Below are positions 48,486 through 56,465 of a stretch of 64,000 nucleotides of DNA, one piece after another. Position 1 is the stretch's first letter. Every line of letters begins with the position of its first letter. Below the pieces are notes generated by a model, which made no database searches, had not been told where the DNA came from, and saw only the letters and a list, made by a program, of their open reading frames with translations. Where the stretch lies: the NCBI RefSeq assembly GCF_018140925.1, contig NZ_CP073315.1, positions 2,976,001 through 3,040,000 on the forward strand, written 5' to 3'. The position numbers and the translations under genes are program-made. The stretch is from Psychrobacillus sp. INOP01. Its GTDB lineage: Bacteria > Bacillota > Bacilli > Bacillales_A > Planococcaceae.

Positions 48486-49640
48486 ATGAGAGTACTATTA
48501 ATTGGTGAATATTATTCTCCAAATTTAGGAGATGGAGTAATCTGTAATGTAGTAGAGAATTTGTTAATTAATTACTTTGATGATGTTGAAATTATTGTCG
48601 CTGACATATCTGGCAAGAAAGCTTATAATACGGCAATTAATAGGAGTATTTCATTGGAAAAGGAAAAATATACAAGTTTTAAATTAAAACTAAGTAAAAC
48701 TTTAACAGTTTTAGGAGTTGATTTAGAGTATAAAAGATTCAAAAGGGGCTTTAAAAATAATGGAAATATTGAAGAAATTTGCTCAGGAGATTATGATTTA
48801 GCTATTTTTGCTGGTGGTCAAATGTTTAAAGACTCATTTGTGCTACCAATATCAAAATTTGTCCAATGCTTGGGTTTAAATAATATACCTATTATTTTTA
48901 ATGCTTGTGGTGTTGGTGAGATCAAAAGTAAAAGGATGAAAGGAATATTGGTAAATTCCTTATCTAATCCAAATGTACGTGCCATATCATCCCGTGATGA
49001 TATCAATACATTAAATGATTACATAGTAAACAGCCACCTAAAGGCTACTAAAACTTTTGATCCTGCAATTTGGACCGATGAAGTGTATAAAATTACAAAG
49101 AAAAAAAATAATGTAGTAGGACTTGGAGTAATGTATGCTTACAACATGAGTCAATCACGTATGGTTAAATTTTGGAAAGATGTCATCGGTAATTTAGAAG
49201 AAAGAGGAATAGAATGGAAGATTTTCTGTAATGGCTCAATTATAGATTATAAGTTTGCACAATATATATTAAGTACACTAGGATATAGTGAAGAAAAACA
49301 AGTTGACTTACTATCACCTAGACCTTTAAAGCCTAATGAACTAGTAGAATTAATATCTACATTCAAGAGTATTGTTTCATTTCGTTTGCATAGTCATATA
49401 ATCGCATACTCTTTAGATATTCCTGGAATTTCAATAGTATGGGATGAAAAAATTAAATATTTCTATAAAAGTTTAGGTCTTGAAAGTCGTTGTAAATATT
49501 TAAGAGATAGTTCTTCTGAGATTATTACTGAGTTGGAACAGGCTGAAAAGGAAGGATACGATTCTCTTTTACGCACTAATCAAAAGGAATCTTATATTGA
49601 ATTATTAACCAAAATGATAAAGGAAGTCCCTAAAAGTTAA
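48486..49640 (+). CDS. Polysaccharide pyruvyl transferase family protein
   Basis: 384 aa. Opens VLLIGEYYSPNLGDGVICNV, with IFAGGQMFKD (about 103-112), FNACGVGEIKSKRMKG, ISSRDDINTL and SFRLHSHIIAYSLDIPGISI, all hallmarks of the PS_pyruv_trans family (CsaB/ExoV/WcaK-like). Would add a pyruvate ketal to a sugar of the polymer, giving negative charge. This is notable because SLH domains bind pyruvylated wall polymer. It is unlike CsaB in context and may serve the capsule only. Preceded by a 98-bp AT-rich gap; RBS CGAGGTG. Confidence 0.85.
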   Translation: MRVLLIGEYYSPNLGDGVICNVVENLLINYFDDVEIIVADISGKKAYNTAINRSISLEKEKYTSFKLKLSKTLTVLGVDLEYKRFKRGFKNNGNIEEICSGDYDLAIFAGGQMFKDSFVLPISKFVQCLGLNNIPIIFNACGVGEIKSKRMKGILVNSLSNPNVRAISSRDDINTLNDYIVNSHLKATKTFDPAIWTDEVYKITKKKNNVVGLGVMYAYNMSQSRMVKFWKDVIGNLEERGIEWKIFCNGSIIDYKFAQYILSTLGYSEEKQVDLLSPRPLKPNELVELISTFKSIVSFRLHSHIIAYSLDIPGISIVWDEKIKYFYKSLGLESRCKYLRDSSSEIITELEQAEKEGYDSLLRTNQKESYIELLTKMIKEVPKS

Positions 49641-49658
49641 AAGGTAGTTCTCCTATAT

Positions 49659-49687
49659 GAATAATAATAATAATAATAATAATAATT
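49659..49687 (+). repeat. (AAT)n trinucleotide microsatellite
   Basis: About nine perfect AAT repeats 20 bp after the pyruvyl transferase stop codon, at the edge of the IS relic; prone to length variation. Confidence 0.9.
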
Positions 49688-49727
49688 TCAGAATGAATTG
49701 GTTTATTTATACTAATATAAAACATAG

Positions 49728-50510
49728 CACTATTTCCAAGGGAAATAAGGGAATAGCTGCTTTCCCATCACTCATATTTCCTGAAGTCATCAGGGATTGA
49801 AGAATATACTGACTCTTAGTATCAACGGATAGGTGTGCTTTAAATCCAAACCAAAATTCATTTTTACTTTCGCTGTTTTACTTAATGCCCCAGGCTGGTT
49901 TAATCGGAGCTTTGGACCTTGACTCATCAAGTGAGACATCAAGTTAATATCAGCAACCGTTTTTTCGTAAATAGATTTTTGTTTTTTTACTTCCTTTTCA
50001 GCTTTGGATTTACATCCGCGTTTCTTAGGTACTGATTTAGGTTTCTTTTCTTGGGCTACACTACGGTCTCTTGCCTCAAAATGAGGGGGATCAACGCAGT
50101 TGTGGCATCATTACAAAACCTTCTTCTATAGCTTGAAGTATAACAGAATCTCTCTCTTCTTCAAGTATCTGTGATTCGCTAAGTTTTCCAATAAGGCGTG
50201 AGAAAGAAGCGTTTGATAGAGTTTGATCTGATAATAGGATTCTACAATCAAGTCGAAAAAGAATATCTAATATTAATCGTTTTACCAAAAGTTTAATATT
50301 AGGTATTCCTTCATGAATACGCATGACCAAAGCGTATATCATAGCAGCATAGTTAAGCTCCGGAGGAGTACCATATATCGATTCCTTAGATATAGTAAAA
50401 ACAATTGCTTTAATATCACTTGCAGAAAAAATAGCTTCAAAACGTTTTGAAGGAGTCATATCGTTAAAATTTTGTATATCAAACAAGCTCTCTTGTCGTA
50501 TAATAGACAT
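49728..50510 (-). pseudogene. IS1182-family transposase relic
   Basis: Minus-strand N-terminal part from ATG 50510 (GAGGTG upstream) reads MSIIRQESLFDIQNF and LNYAAMIYALVMRIHEGIPN, typical of IS1182-type DDE transposases. Then come a large deletion, stop codons and the remnants FEARDRSVAQEKKPK and KKRGCKSKAEKE; after a frameshift, KAHLSVDTKSQYILQSLMTSG and DGKAAIPLF. Most of the catalytic middle and C-terminus is missing. It separates the pyruvyl transferase from the flippase and suggests the capsule cluster was assembled by insertion. Confidence 0.88.
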
Positions 50511-50624
50511 GGGAGACACCTCATTTCTCTTGGGTAATGAAACGCTTGGGAGACAAAGGATTGACATAGGGTTAGATTTTGAAATTCACTCAATTACATT
50601 AAATAAATTATTGGGAAGAGTACT

Positions 50625-52031
50625 ATGAATAGATATAAAAAATTAATTGCAAACTCAGTAATTTTCGGAATAGGAAACTTTGGTAGCAAAATTATACTAA
50701 TATTATTAGTACCTTTATATACTTTTTATTTATCTTCCTCCGAATATGGGACATTAGATATTATAACCATAACTACGAGTATGCTATTGCCTTTTATTTC
50801 ATTAAGTATATATGAAGCTGTACTAAGGTTTGTGATGGATAAAAACATTTCTATACAATCAGTTGTGACTAACGCATTTGCAATGACTACTATAGGGATT
50901 TTTATCGCTATATTGATATATCCAATATTAAGCTATTTTAATGTATTAAATGGATTGTTGATATATTTATATTTGATCTTGATATTACAAGCAATAGAAG
51001 TGATACTGTCACAATACACTAGAGCAATAGATAAGGTGAAAATTTATGCTATAAGTGGGATATTAAAGACCCTAACATTAGGCGTAAGCAATATATTATT
51101 ATTAACTGTTTTTAAACAAGGAATTAATGGGTATCTTTATAGTATAATATTTTCAAACATGGTTTCAATTGTTTATTTTGCCTCAAATACAGATTTATTG
51201 AAAAATATAAATGTGAGTAAGCTAAATATGAAATTAATGAAAAATATGTTAGTATACTCAATACCCTTGATTCCTAATGCCTTTATGTGGTTTCTTATGA
51301 ATGCTTCTAATCGTTATTTTATTTTGCACTATAAGGGTGTAGAAATAAATGGCCTCTTTGCAGTAGCTTCTAAAATACCTGCCTTACTTACTATTTTTAC
51401 TTCTATTTTCGGAAAATCTTGGCAACTTTCAGCTATAGAAGAATATAATGCTGAAGATAAATCAAAATTTTATACTCGGATCTTTTATTACTATCAGTCA
51501 TTTTTATTATTAGGGACTTCTTTTATTTTAGTGTTATTGAAACCATTATTAAATCTGATATTTGCAGAAGCATATTATTTATCTTGGCAGTATATTCCCT
51601 TTTTACTTTTAAGTGTAGTATTTTCGAGCTTCTCTGGTTTTCTAGGTACAAATTATATCGCTGCTAAGGAAACTAAAGGGGTATTTAAAACTTCTTTAAT
51701 AGGTGGTTTATTTAGTCTTGTTTTAAATTTTATTCTTGTTCCTATATTAGGCGGAATTGGTGCAGGTTTAGCAACTATGTTTAGTTTTATAATTATTTGG
51801 ATTATACGAGTATACGATACAAAACGTTTTATAAAAATAACTATTAATATGAAAAACCTTGTAACTTGTCTATTAGTAATCATAGTTCAGATTACGATAT
51901 TATTTTTAGAATTAAGTGTGTTGCTAGAATTAAGTTTGTTACTAGCCCTTTTTATTTTATTACTAGTAGTACACAGATATCTATTGTATGAATTTTATAC
52001 AATAGGTAAGAAAATGTTAATGAGAAGGTAA
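50625..52031 (+). CDS. Polysaccharide flippase (Wzx/MATE-like)
   Basis: 468 aa with 12-14 hydrophobic helices. N-terminus KLIANSVIFGIGNFGSKIIL, then LSSSEYGTLDIITITTSMLLP, and a central MLVYSIPLIPNAFMWFLMNA motif characteristic of the polysaccharide synthesis/oligosaccharide flippase family. Moves the lipid-linked repeat unit across the membrane for the EpsG-like polymerase. Last gene of the capsule locus, after the IS relic, so it may have a separate promoter. Terminator at 52102-52142. Confidence 0.92.
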   Translation: MNRYKKLIANSVIFGIGNFGSKIILILLVPLYTFYLSSSEYGTLDIITITTSMLLPFISLSIYEAVLRFVMDKNISIQSVVTNAFAMTTIGIFIAILIYPILSYFNVLNGLLIYLYLILILQAIEVILSQYTRAIDKVKIYAISGILKTLTLGVSNILLLTVFKQGINGYLYSIIFSNMVSIVYFASNTDLLKNINVSKLNMKLMKNMLVYSIPLIPNAFMWFLMNASNRYFILHYKGVEINGLFAVASKIPALLTIFTSIFGKSWQLSAIEEYNAEDKSKFYTRIFYYYQSFLLLGTSFILVLLKPLLNLIFAEAYYLSWQYIPFLLLSVVFSSFSGFLGTNYIAAKETKGVFKTSLIGGLFSLVLNFILVPILGGIGAGLATMFSFIIIWIIRVYDTKRFIKITINMKNLVTCLLVIIVQITILFLELSVLLELSLLLALFILLLVVHRYLLYEFYTIGKKMLMRR

Positions 52032-52041
52032 ATTTGAAAAA

Positions 52042-52088
52042 TGTGTCCTTGTGTTAGAAACAATTCTGATAATTGACTACAATTCATA
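52042..52088 (+). repeat. Dispersed repeat D, copy after the flippase gene
   Basis: GTCCTTGTGTTAGAAACAAT, then TCTGATAATTGACTACAATTC, beginning about 11 bp after a stop codon. A shorter internal version of the family that recurs through 52-64 kb. Confidence 0.8.
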
Positions 52089-52101
52089 ATCATATATACG
52101 G

Positions 52102-52142
52102 AAAAAGTTGCTGAGGATGAAATTCTTTAGCAACTTTATTGT
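52102..52142 (+). terminator. Terminator of the flippase gene
   Basis: Stem AAAGTTGCT with AGCAACTTT, followed by ATTGTTT. Confidence 0.75.
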
Positions 52143-52242
52143 TTATCTATATTAGGACGGTCCCTGTTTCAGCCACAATTTGAGTGACAATTGACTCTGA
52201 CACAAAGTAAGCCCGAATTATAAAAAAATAAGCGCACCTTTT

Positions 52243-52455
52243 CGGTGAACTGCCCCCTGTCAAGTAGACAGGGGAAATAATAAAAAAGTGTTAAGCGGCT
52301 TGAGTCCTGAATTCTAGAGGGCTTAAGCCGCTTAATCGTTTCTGGTAACGACTTGTGTTGTAGAAATGAATATACAAGGCAATTGCTTTTTCTAACTCTT
52401 TGTATGTATGGAATTTGTTTAAATAATACATTTCGCATTTCAAAGAGCCCCAAAG
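52243..52455 (-). pseudogene. IS3-family (IS150-like) orfB 3' relic with terminal repeat
   Basis: Minus strand from about 52455 to the stop at 52291 encodes FWGSLKCEMYYLNKF, then HTYKELEKAIALYIHFYN and YQKRLSGLSPLEFRTQAA, the classic C-terminus of IS3-type transposase orfB. The terminal inverted repeat follows at 52243-52275 with GAACTGCCCCCTGTCAAG. Only the right end is left. The rest of 52143-52908 contains dispersed D repeats and no other gene that I can support. Confidence 0.85.
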
Positions 52456-52460
52456 TGAAA

Positions 52461-52514
52461 CGTCCCTGTGTTAGAAATTATTCTACACTATTCTGACAAT
52501 AGACTGCAATTTCA
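52461..52514 (+). repeat. Dispersed repeat D, near full-length copy
   Basis: CGTCCCTGTGTTAGAAATTA, then TTCTACACTATTCTGACAAT and AGACTGCAATTTC; it sits immediately at the broken edge of the IS3 relic. A shorter copy (CGTCCCTGTGTCAGAAACAA) is at 52661-52680. Confidence 0.85.
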
Positions 52515-52908
52515 TTTGCCAAAACCATAAGAATACTCCTTTTGGCCATTTTCTGGCGAAAGGAGAGTTAACTCTTTGTGGGAAATGGAACAAAATTTAG
52601 GTGTGAAAATAACTGTTTCTTGGAATTTTATTTATTGAAACGTGGACAAAAATCCAAACGCGTCCCTGTGTCAGAAACAAAGAAATGAAAAATATTGAAT
52701 AATTTGAAATATGCATACATATGGTTTACAGAAGTCAAAATCACTGGTCGATAATTCGTTCAAAAGCAATTGGCTTACCGCCAGTTACCTAAATGAAGCG
52801 AATGTGACGTAAACCTATATTCATATTCCACCTCGAAATCTTTAGGCGATCGTACATTTCCTTTTTTAGGATGCGTGTGATCGGCTATAAAATTGGAGGT
52901 TTTTTGTC

Positions 52909-55032
52909 GTGGAAAACTTAAAAATGAAGAACACACAGTTAACGTATGGAGCTTTTCGTGGACCTAAGTATCTGTTAACAGGCCCAACGGGTTCTGGAAA
53001 AACAACATTTGTATCAAAGCTTGTTAATCCAAAGGCAGTCTCAATTATCACTCAAATGGTCGGTCAAGGCAGTTCTACTCTAAAGCCTAAAACATTTGTG
53101 ATTTCTGCGGAAAAAGATTTTGAAAACTGTATAAGAATATGTGCAAAGCCGAATAGTCAGCCGTTGAACCGCCATGACTATGATGACGTTATTATGGAAA
53201 CCTTTAGCTTGTTGGCAAAGCAGGCAGCAAAAGAAAATGTAAAAGTTGTTGAAACTGCAGAAAACCTTCTTACTAAAGGTTTTATAAAAGGAGAGAACTA
53301 TGTGTCTTTCCTCGGCTTGTTGCAGGATGAAGGCTATGAGTGGATTCAAGAAACAGCAGCTATTATTGATGAAGTCCAACGTGATGAGTTGCGAGACTTA
53401 TATGATGTTGCCCACGCTCGATTAGAGGATCCTGAATCTAAGAAGGCAAAGAGTAAAAGCCTGGATTCTATTGATGCGAAGTTAGTAGACGTCTTTTGTG
53501 ACTATTTGGACGGGACGGTGCATCAATTTTCAGGTAAAGAAATTGGCTATAAATTAGCCGAACAATATAACAAGATTAATAATTTGTTTACGACACTTGC
53601 GCAAGACTTTTTTGATAGTTCAGATGTTACACAAGATGGGTACTATACAATCGATTTCCCTTTATCTAACTTTATGGATGAGGAAAAGACTGAAAAGAGG
53701 AATGCCTTTTTCAGTAATAACGCTAATGAAGAAAAAGTTTCTATTGAAGTGTTATATGAAGATATCATTGTATATGTTGGTATTAACATGGGTCTTGTTA
53801 AGGGCTTAGGATCAACCGCAGTGCAGTTTCATAACCGTAATGGGTTTATGGAGTTTGGCTTAATCGATACAATGGGTGCTTTTCATAAATATGGGGATAA
53901 GCAAGATGTGAAACACTACTTTGAGCGATTAACTCGTGAGAATGATTATGACGGTGTTGTCCTGTTGACTCCCCTTTATTTAGGTGCAAATGAAAAGAAG
54001 TTTCTGCAATTATCAAGTGACTTCTTTCGACAATTCCCATTTCATTTAGATGTCATTATGATTAGTAATAAAGTAGATATGGTTATTGATCAGTTTAAAA
54101 AGGAGTGGGCTAGCAAGAACATGGCCAGTGACCCATTCAGTGATTTAGGAGGTTCTGGTGGTAAGGCAGAACCTAATTTAGATGATTTAAAAGAACACAT
54201 AGCTCATACGATAAAGCTAGTAGAACAGGAGGTTATATCAAATATAAATGAAGAGGGGGATGGGCGTGCTAGTGTGTTGGCACATTATGCAACCTCGTTT
54301 GTTGAAAATAGAATTGATCCTTTAGGTCTAACCCAATTAAAAAGTCTACCTCAAACGGTAATAGAAATGATAAAGCGTTTTGGGCGGGCTAAAAAGTCAT
54401 CGCATAAAATTAAAATAGAATTCGATCCATCCTACGGTTCTGACATTGGCATCCTTATTAATTCACCTTCTCTAGAGAGTGGAATGCAAAAGGTGTTAGA
54501 TCCAATTATGTTTCAAAATATTATACAGAACTGTAGAGCCAATGTTGGAAAAATCCCACACGGAAATAGCTTTAATGCTTTAGTTTTTCGATTACCATCT
54601 GGAGAAGGCCATCATGTGATATTGGATTATAGGTTTGTAAATGTTCATTCGTTTGATGTTAACTTTCCGGGAACTATTAAAAACTCAATAACAAAAAGTA
54701 AAGGAGACTTAACAAACCTTCTTCGTCAATGCATTACATTTGAAGGAGTGAAAAATCTAACTCCTGATGTAAAGGAAGTACTTTTTTCAAGGTTTCTTTC
54801 TCGTATAAACTCTAAAAATATAACGGCGTCGCTAGTTTATGAACAAACCTTTAGACCGGTACTGACTAAACCGTATTATGCATTTGGAGCAAAATTTCAA
54901 TCGTATATTAATAATGTTAAAGTAACACTTACAAATGCTAATCAGTGTTCAGCGTATGTATTAGCAGTAGAAAAAGAGGTACACAGAGCATTTAAATCGA
55001 TGCTTGATACGGATGTATTGTATAAGAAGTAG
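52909..55032 (+). CDS. Large P-loop GTPase-like protein of unknown function
   Basis: Starts at GTG with TTGGAGG 9 bp upstream. 707 aa, soluble, no signal or membrane segments. Walker A/G1 GPTGSGKTTF (about 25-34), G3-like GLIDTMGAFH with DTMG (about 320-323), and G4 ISNKVDMV with NKVD (about 388-391). The order and spacing point to a GTPase with a helical insertion of about 200 residues (about 90-280). The C-terminal 300 residues have no motif I know. I cannot assign a family. It stands alone between dispersed repeats and IS debris, a typical setting for a defence or mobile accessory gene, but that is only context. Confidence 0.75.
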   Translation: MENLKMKNTQLTYGAFRGPKYLLTGPTGSGKTTFVSKLVNPKAVSIITQMVGQGSSTLKPKTFVISAEKDFENCIRICAKPNSQPLNRHDYDDVIMETFSLLAKQAAKENVKVVETAENLLTKGFIKGENYVSFLGLLQDEGYEWIQETAAIIDEVQRDELRDLYDVAHARLEDPESKKAKSKSLDSIDAKLVDVFCDYLDGTVHQFSGKEIGYKLAEQYNKINNLFTTLAQDFFDSSDVTQDGYYTIDFPLSNFMDEEKTEKRNAFFSNNANEEKVSIEVLYEDIIVYVGINMGLVKGLGSTAVQFHNRNGFMEFGLIDTMGAFHKYGDKQDVKHYFERLTRENDYDGVVLLTPLYLGANEKKFLQLSSDFFRQFPFHLDVIMISNKVDMVIDQFKKEWASKNMASDPFSDLGGSGGKAEPNLDDLKEHIAHTIKLVEQEVISNINEEGDGRASVLAHYATSFVENRIDPLGLTQLKSLPQTVIEMIKRFGRAKKSSHKIKIEFDPSYGSDIGILINSPSLESGMQKVLDPIMFQNIIQNCRANVGKIPHGNSFNALVFRLPSGEGHHVILDYRFVNVHSFDVNFPGTIKNSITKSKGDLTNLLRQCITFEGVKNLTPDVKEVLFSRFLSRINSKNITASLVYEQTFRPVLTKPYYAFGAKFQSYINNVKVTLTNANQCSAYVLAVEKEVHRAFKSMLDTDVLYKK

Positions 55033-55040
55033 AAAAAGCT

Positions 55041-55083
55041 TCCTTGTGTTAGAAACAATTCTGTCAATTAACTACACTTCATC
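55041..55083 (+). repeat. Dispersed repeat D, copy after the GTPase gene
   Basis: TCCTTGTGTTAGAAACAATT, then CTGTCAATTAACTACACTTC, starting 9 bp after the stop codon. Confidence 0.85.
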
Positions 55084-55106
55084 ACTATCAAATAAGTAGC
55101 AATAAT

Positions 55107-55140
55107 TAACGTCCACTTCCAAACAGGTGGGCGTTATTTA
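55107..55140 (+). terminator. Terminator of the GTPase gene
   Basis: Stem AACGTCCAC with GTGGGCGTT, followed by ATTTAT. Confidence 0.7.
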
Positions 55141-55178
55141 TGTAATCGTCAAATAGTGCACACATTGTGTCTTATAAA

Positions 55179-55222
55179 AGAAAATGCCCTTCCGACTTCT
55201 TTGTCCGAAAAGCATTTTCTAT
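55179..55222. terminator. Hairpin, possible bidirectional terminator
   Basis: AGAAAATGC (55179-55187) pairs with GCATTTTCT (55212-55220), with an inner TTCCGAC/GTCCGAA pairing. Confidence 0.6.
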
Positions 55223-55753
55223 TTCTTCGATTGAATATAGCAATCAACTGGGAGGTACTTGGACCATGGCATGAGATGTTCAATTTTTAGGTTTTCATCC
55301 ATATTGAGCTGTAATAGTTCTTCGACATTTTTGAATACGGTACAGGAGTTCTTCCTAAATACAGTGAAGGAACTTTTACATCATTTCAATCGTAACCGTA
55401 GAAAGAGCAAAGGGCGTCAGAAAGTACCTACCAAAGCCTAAATAAGCTCCTCCTAAGGAAAAGATTTTACCATCGTCAGTCCAATTACAAGAGAACAATT
55501 CGTCGAAAAAGAAAAGAAGAAAAAAAATTAAAAAAGAAAAAGCAAGACCAAACTAAATGGTAAAAAAAGGGAACTGATTTATCTTTGAAGAACTGTTCCT
55601 TTTTTTATATTTAAGAATCGGAAACTTACTGTAAAAATATTGATTATATAAATTTATTTGTTACTTATGCAACGCGAGTGGGTACCCGAAATTTCCTAAC
55701 ACAGGGACGGGTTTTTAAGTGTTTTAATTCATAGACGTTTTGTGGACGCAAAA
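55223..55753. other. Gene-poor stretch, probably decayed coding sequence
   Basis: A short plus-strand frame ending at 55441 reads LNTVQEFFLNTVKELLHHFN and then a basic tail. It is followed by a Lys/Arg-rich frame at about 55470-55560, and a hairpin near 55565-55605. A reverse-oriented D-repeat head (CCTAACACAGGGACG) lies at about 55694-55709. I see no intact gene. Confidence 0.4.
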
Positions 55754-55793
55754 AAACAGCCCCTTGACCGAACAATCGGTCAAGGGGCTGTTT
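55754..55793 (-). terminator. Strong hairpin terminator of the small membrane protein gene
   Basis: AAACAGCCCCTTGACCGA pairs perfectly with TCGGTCAAGGGGCTGTTT around a 4-bp loop, with an A-run on the left giving a T-run on the minus strand. Confidence 0.88.
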
Positions 55794-55862
55794 CTACTTC
55801 TTTTTCAACTATGTACAGTTAACAACCGGTGACAATCACCCACACAAGATTGTATACGTATT

Positions 55863-56117
55863 TTATTTAGAGCCCTCTTGCGATTGATTATTTTGGATAA
55901 TAATTTGTTGGGCTGAACTATCTTTAGTCGTTGCCCAAATTAAAGCGACAATCCATCCAATAAGTGACCATCCCAACAATAAGTTCAAAAGAAGAATAGG
56001 TAGAAAATTAGTTTTTTTCTTAAGCGCTGCAATTATAGTCGGTAAAAAATAGATTGCTAATACTAATATTAACGCTAGTAGAAAAAATAAGATGACCATC
56101 GGTGTGTTAGTTTCCAA
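55863..56117 (-). CDS. Small membrane protein, superinfection-immunity-like family
   Basis: 84 aa with two hydrophobic segments (about 6-31 and 41-63). The second contains LLLNLLLGWSLIGWIVALIWA, the hallmark of the Imm_superinfect family (named after T4 Imm, but common in chromosomes with no proven immunity role). N-terminal YFLPTIIAALKKKTN also fits. RBS TAAGGAGG before the ATG. Stands alone, with a strong terminator. Whether it blocks phage DNA entry is unknown. Confidence 0.85.
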   Translation of the reverse strand: METNTPMVILFFLLALILVLAIYFLPTIIAALKKKTNFLPILLLNLLLGWSLIGWIVALIWATTKDSSAQQIIIQNNQSQEGSK

Positions 56118-56266
56118 TTACTACACCTCCTTAACATTTTAATTAAAATAAGTGCTATATAACTAAAAATAATGGAATAATTCAAAGTATATCATATGAT
56201 AATAGTCATAAGCAAGGAGGTATAAAGGCATAACAGAGTTAGTGTCGGGTACCAAGTTCTCAGTGA

Positions 56267-56322
56267 CGCATCCATGTGTTAGAAACAATTCTACAGAATT
56301 CTGACAATAGACTACAATTCAT
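56267..56322 (+). repeat. Dispersed repeat D, full-length copy
   Basis: CGCATCCATGTGTTAGAAAC, then AATTCTACAGAATTCTGACA and ATAGACTACAATTCA. Rest of the 56118-56415 gap holds no gene I can support. Confidence 0.88.
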
Positions 56323-56416
56323 AGGACTTTATAGAAAGCCTTGCAGAGCATAAACAGTTAAGGCGAAAAAACGAGGGTTTAACCATTCTTAACTCTCGCA
56401 GTTATTGACTAGAAGA

Positions 56417-56452
56417 GGAAAAAACCTTGCAAAGATTTTCTTTACAAGGCAC
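56417..56452 (-). terminator. Terminator of the SLH/RCC1-like gene
   Basis: Minus strand CCTTGTAAAGAAAATCTTTG pairs with itself (CCTTGTAAAG with CTTTGCAAGG), followed by TTTTTTCC. Confidence 0.85.
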
Positions 56453-56465
56453 TATTAAATTATCT

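Noticed and set aside
55259-55441. 60-aa plus-strand ORF
   Set aside because: No convincing RBS and odd composition; treated as probable decayed sequence.
55863-56117. Phage superinfection-exclusion function for the small membrane protein
   Set aside because: The family name derives from phage T4, but most members are chromosomal; no prophage genes are present here, so only the family is reported.
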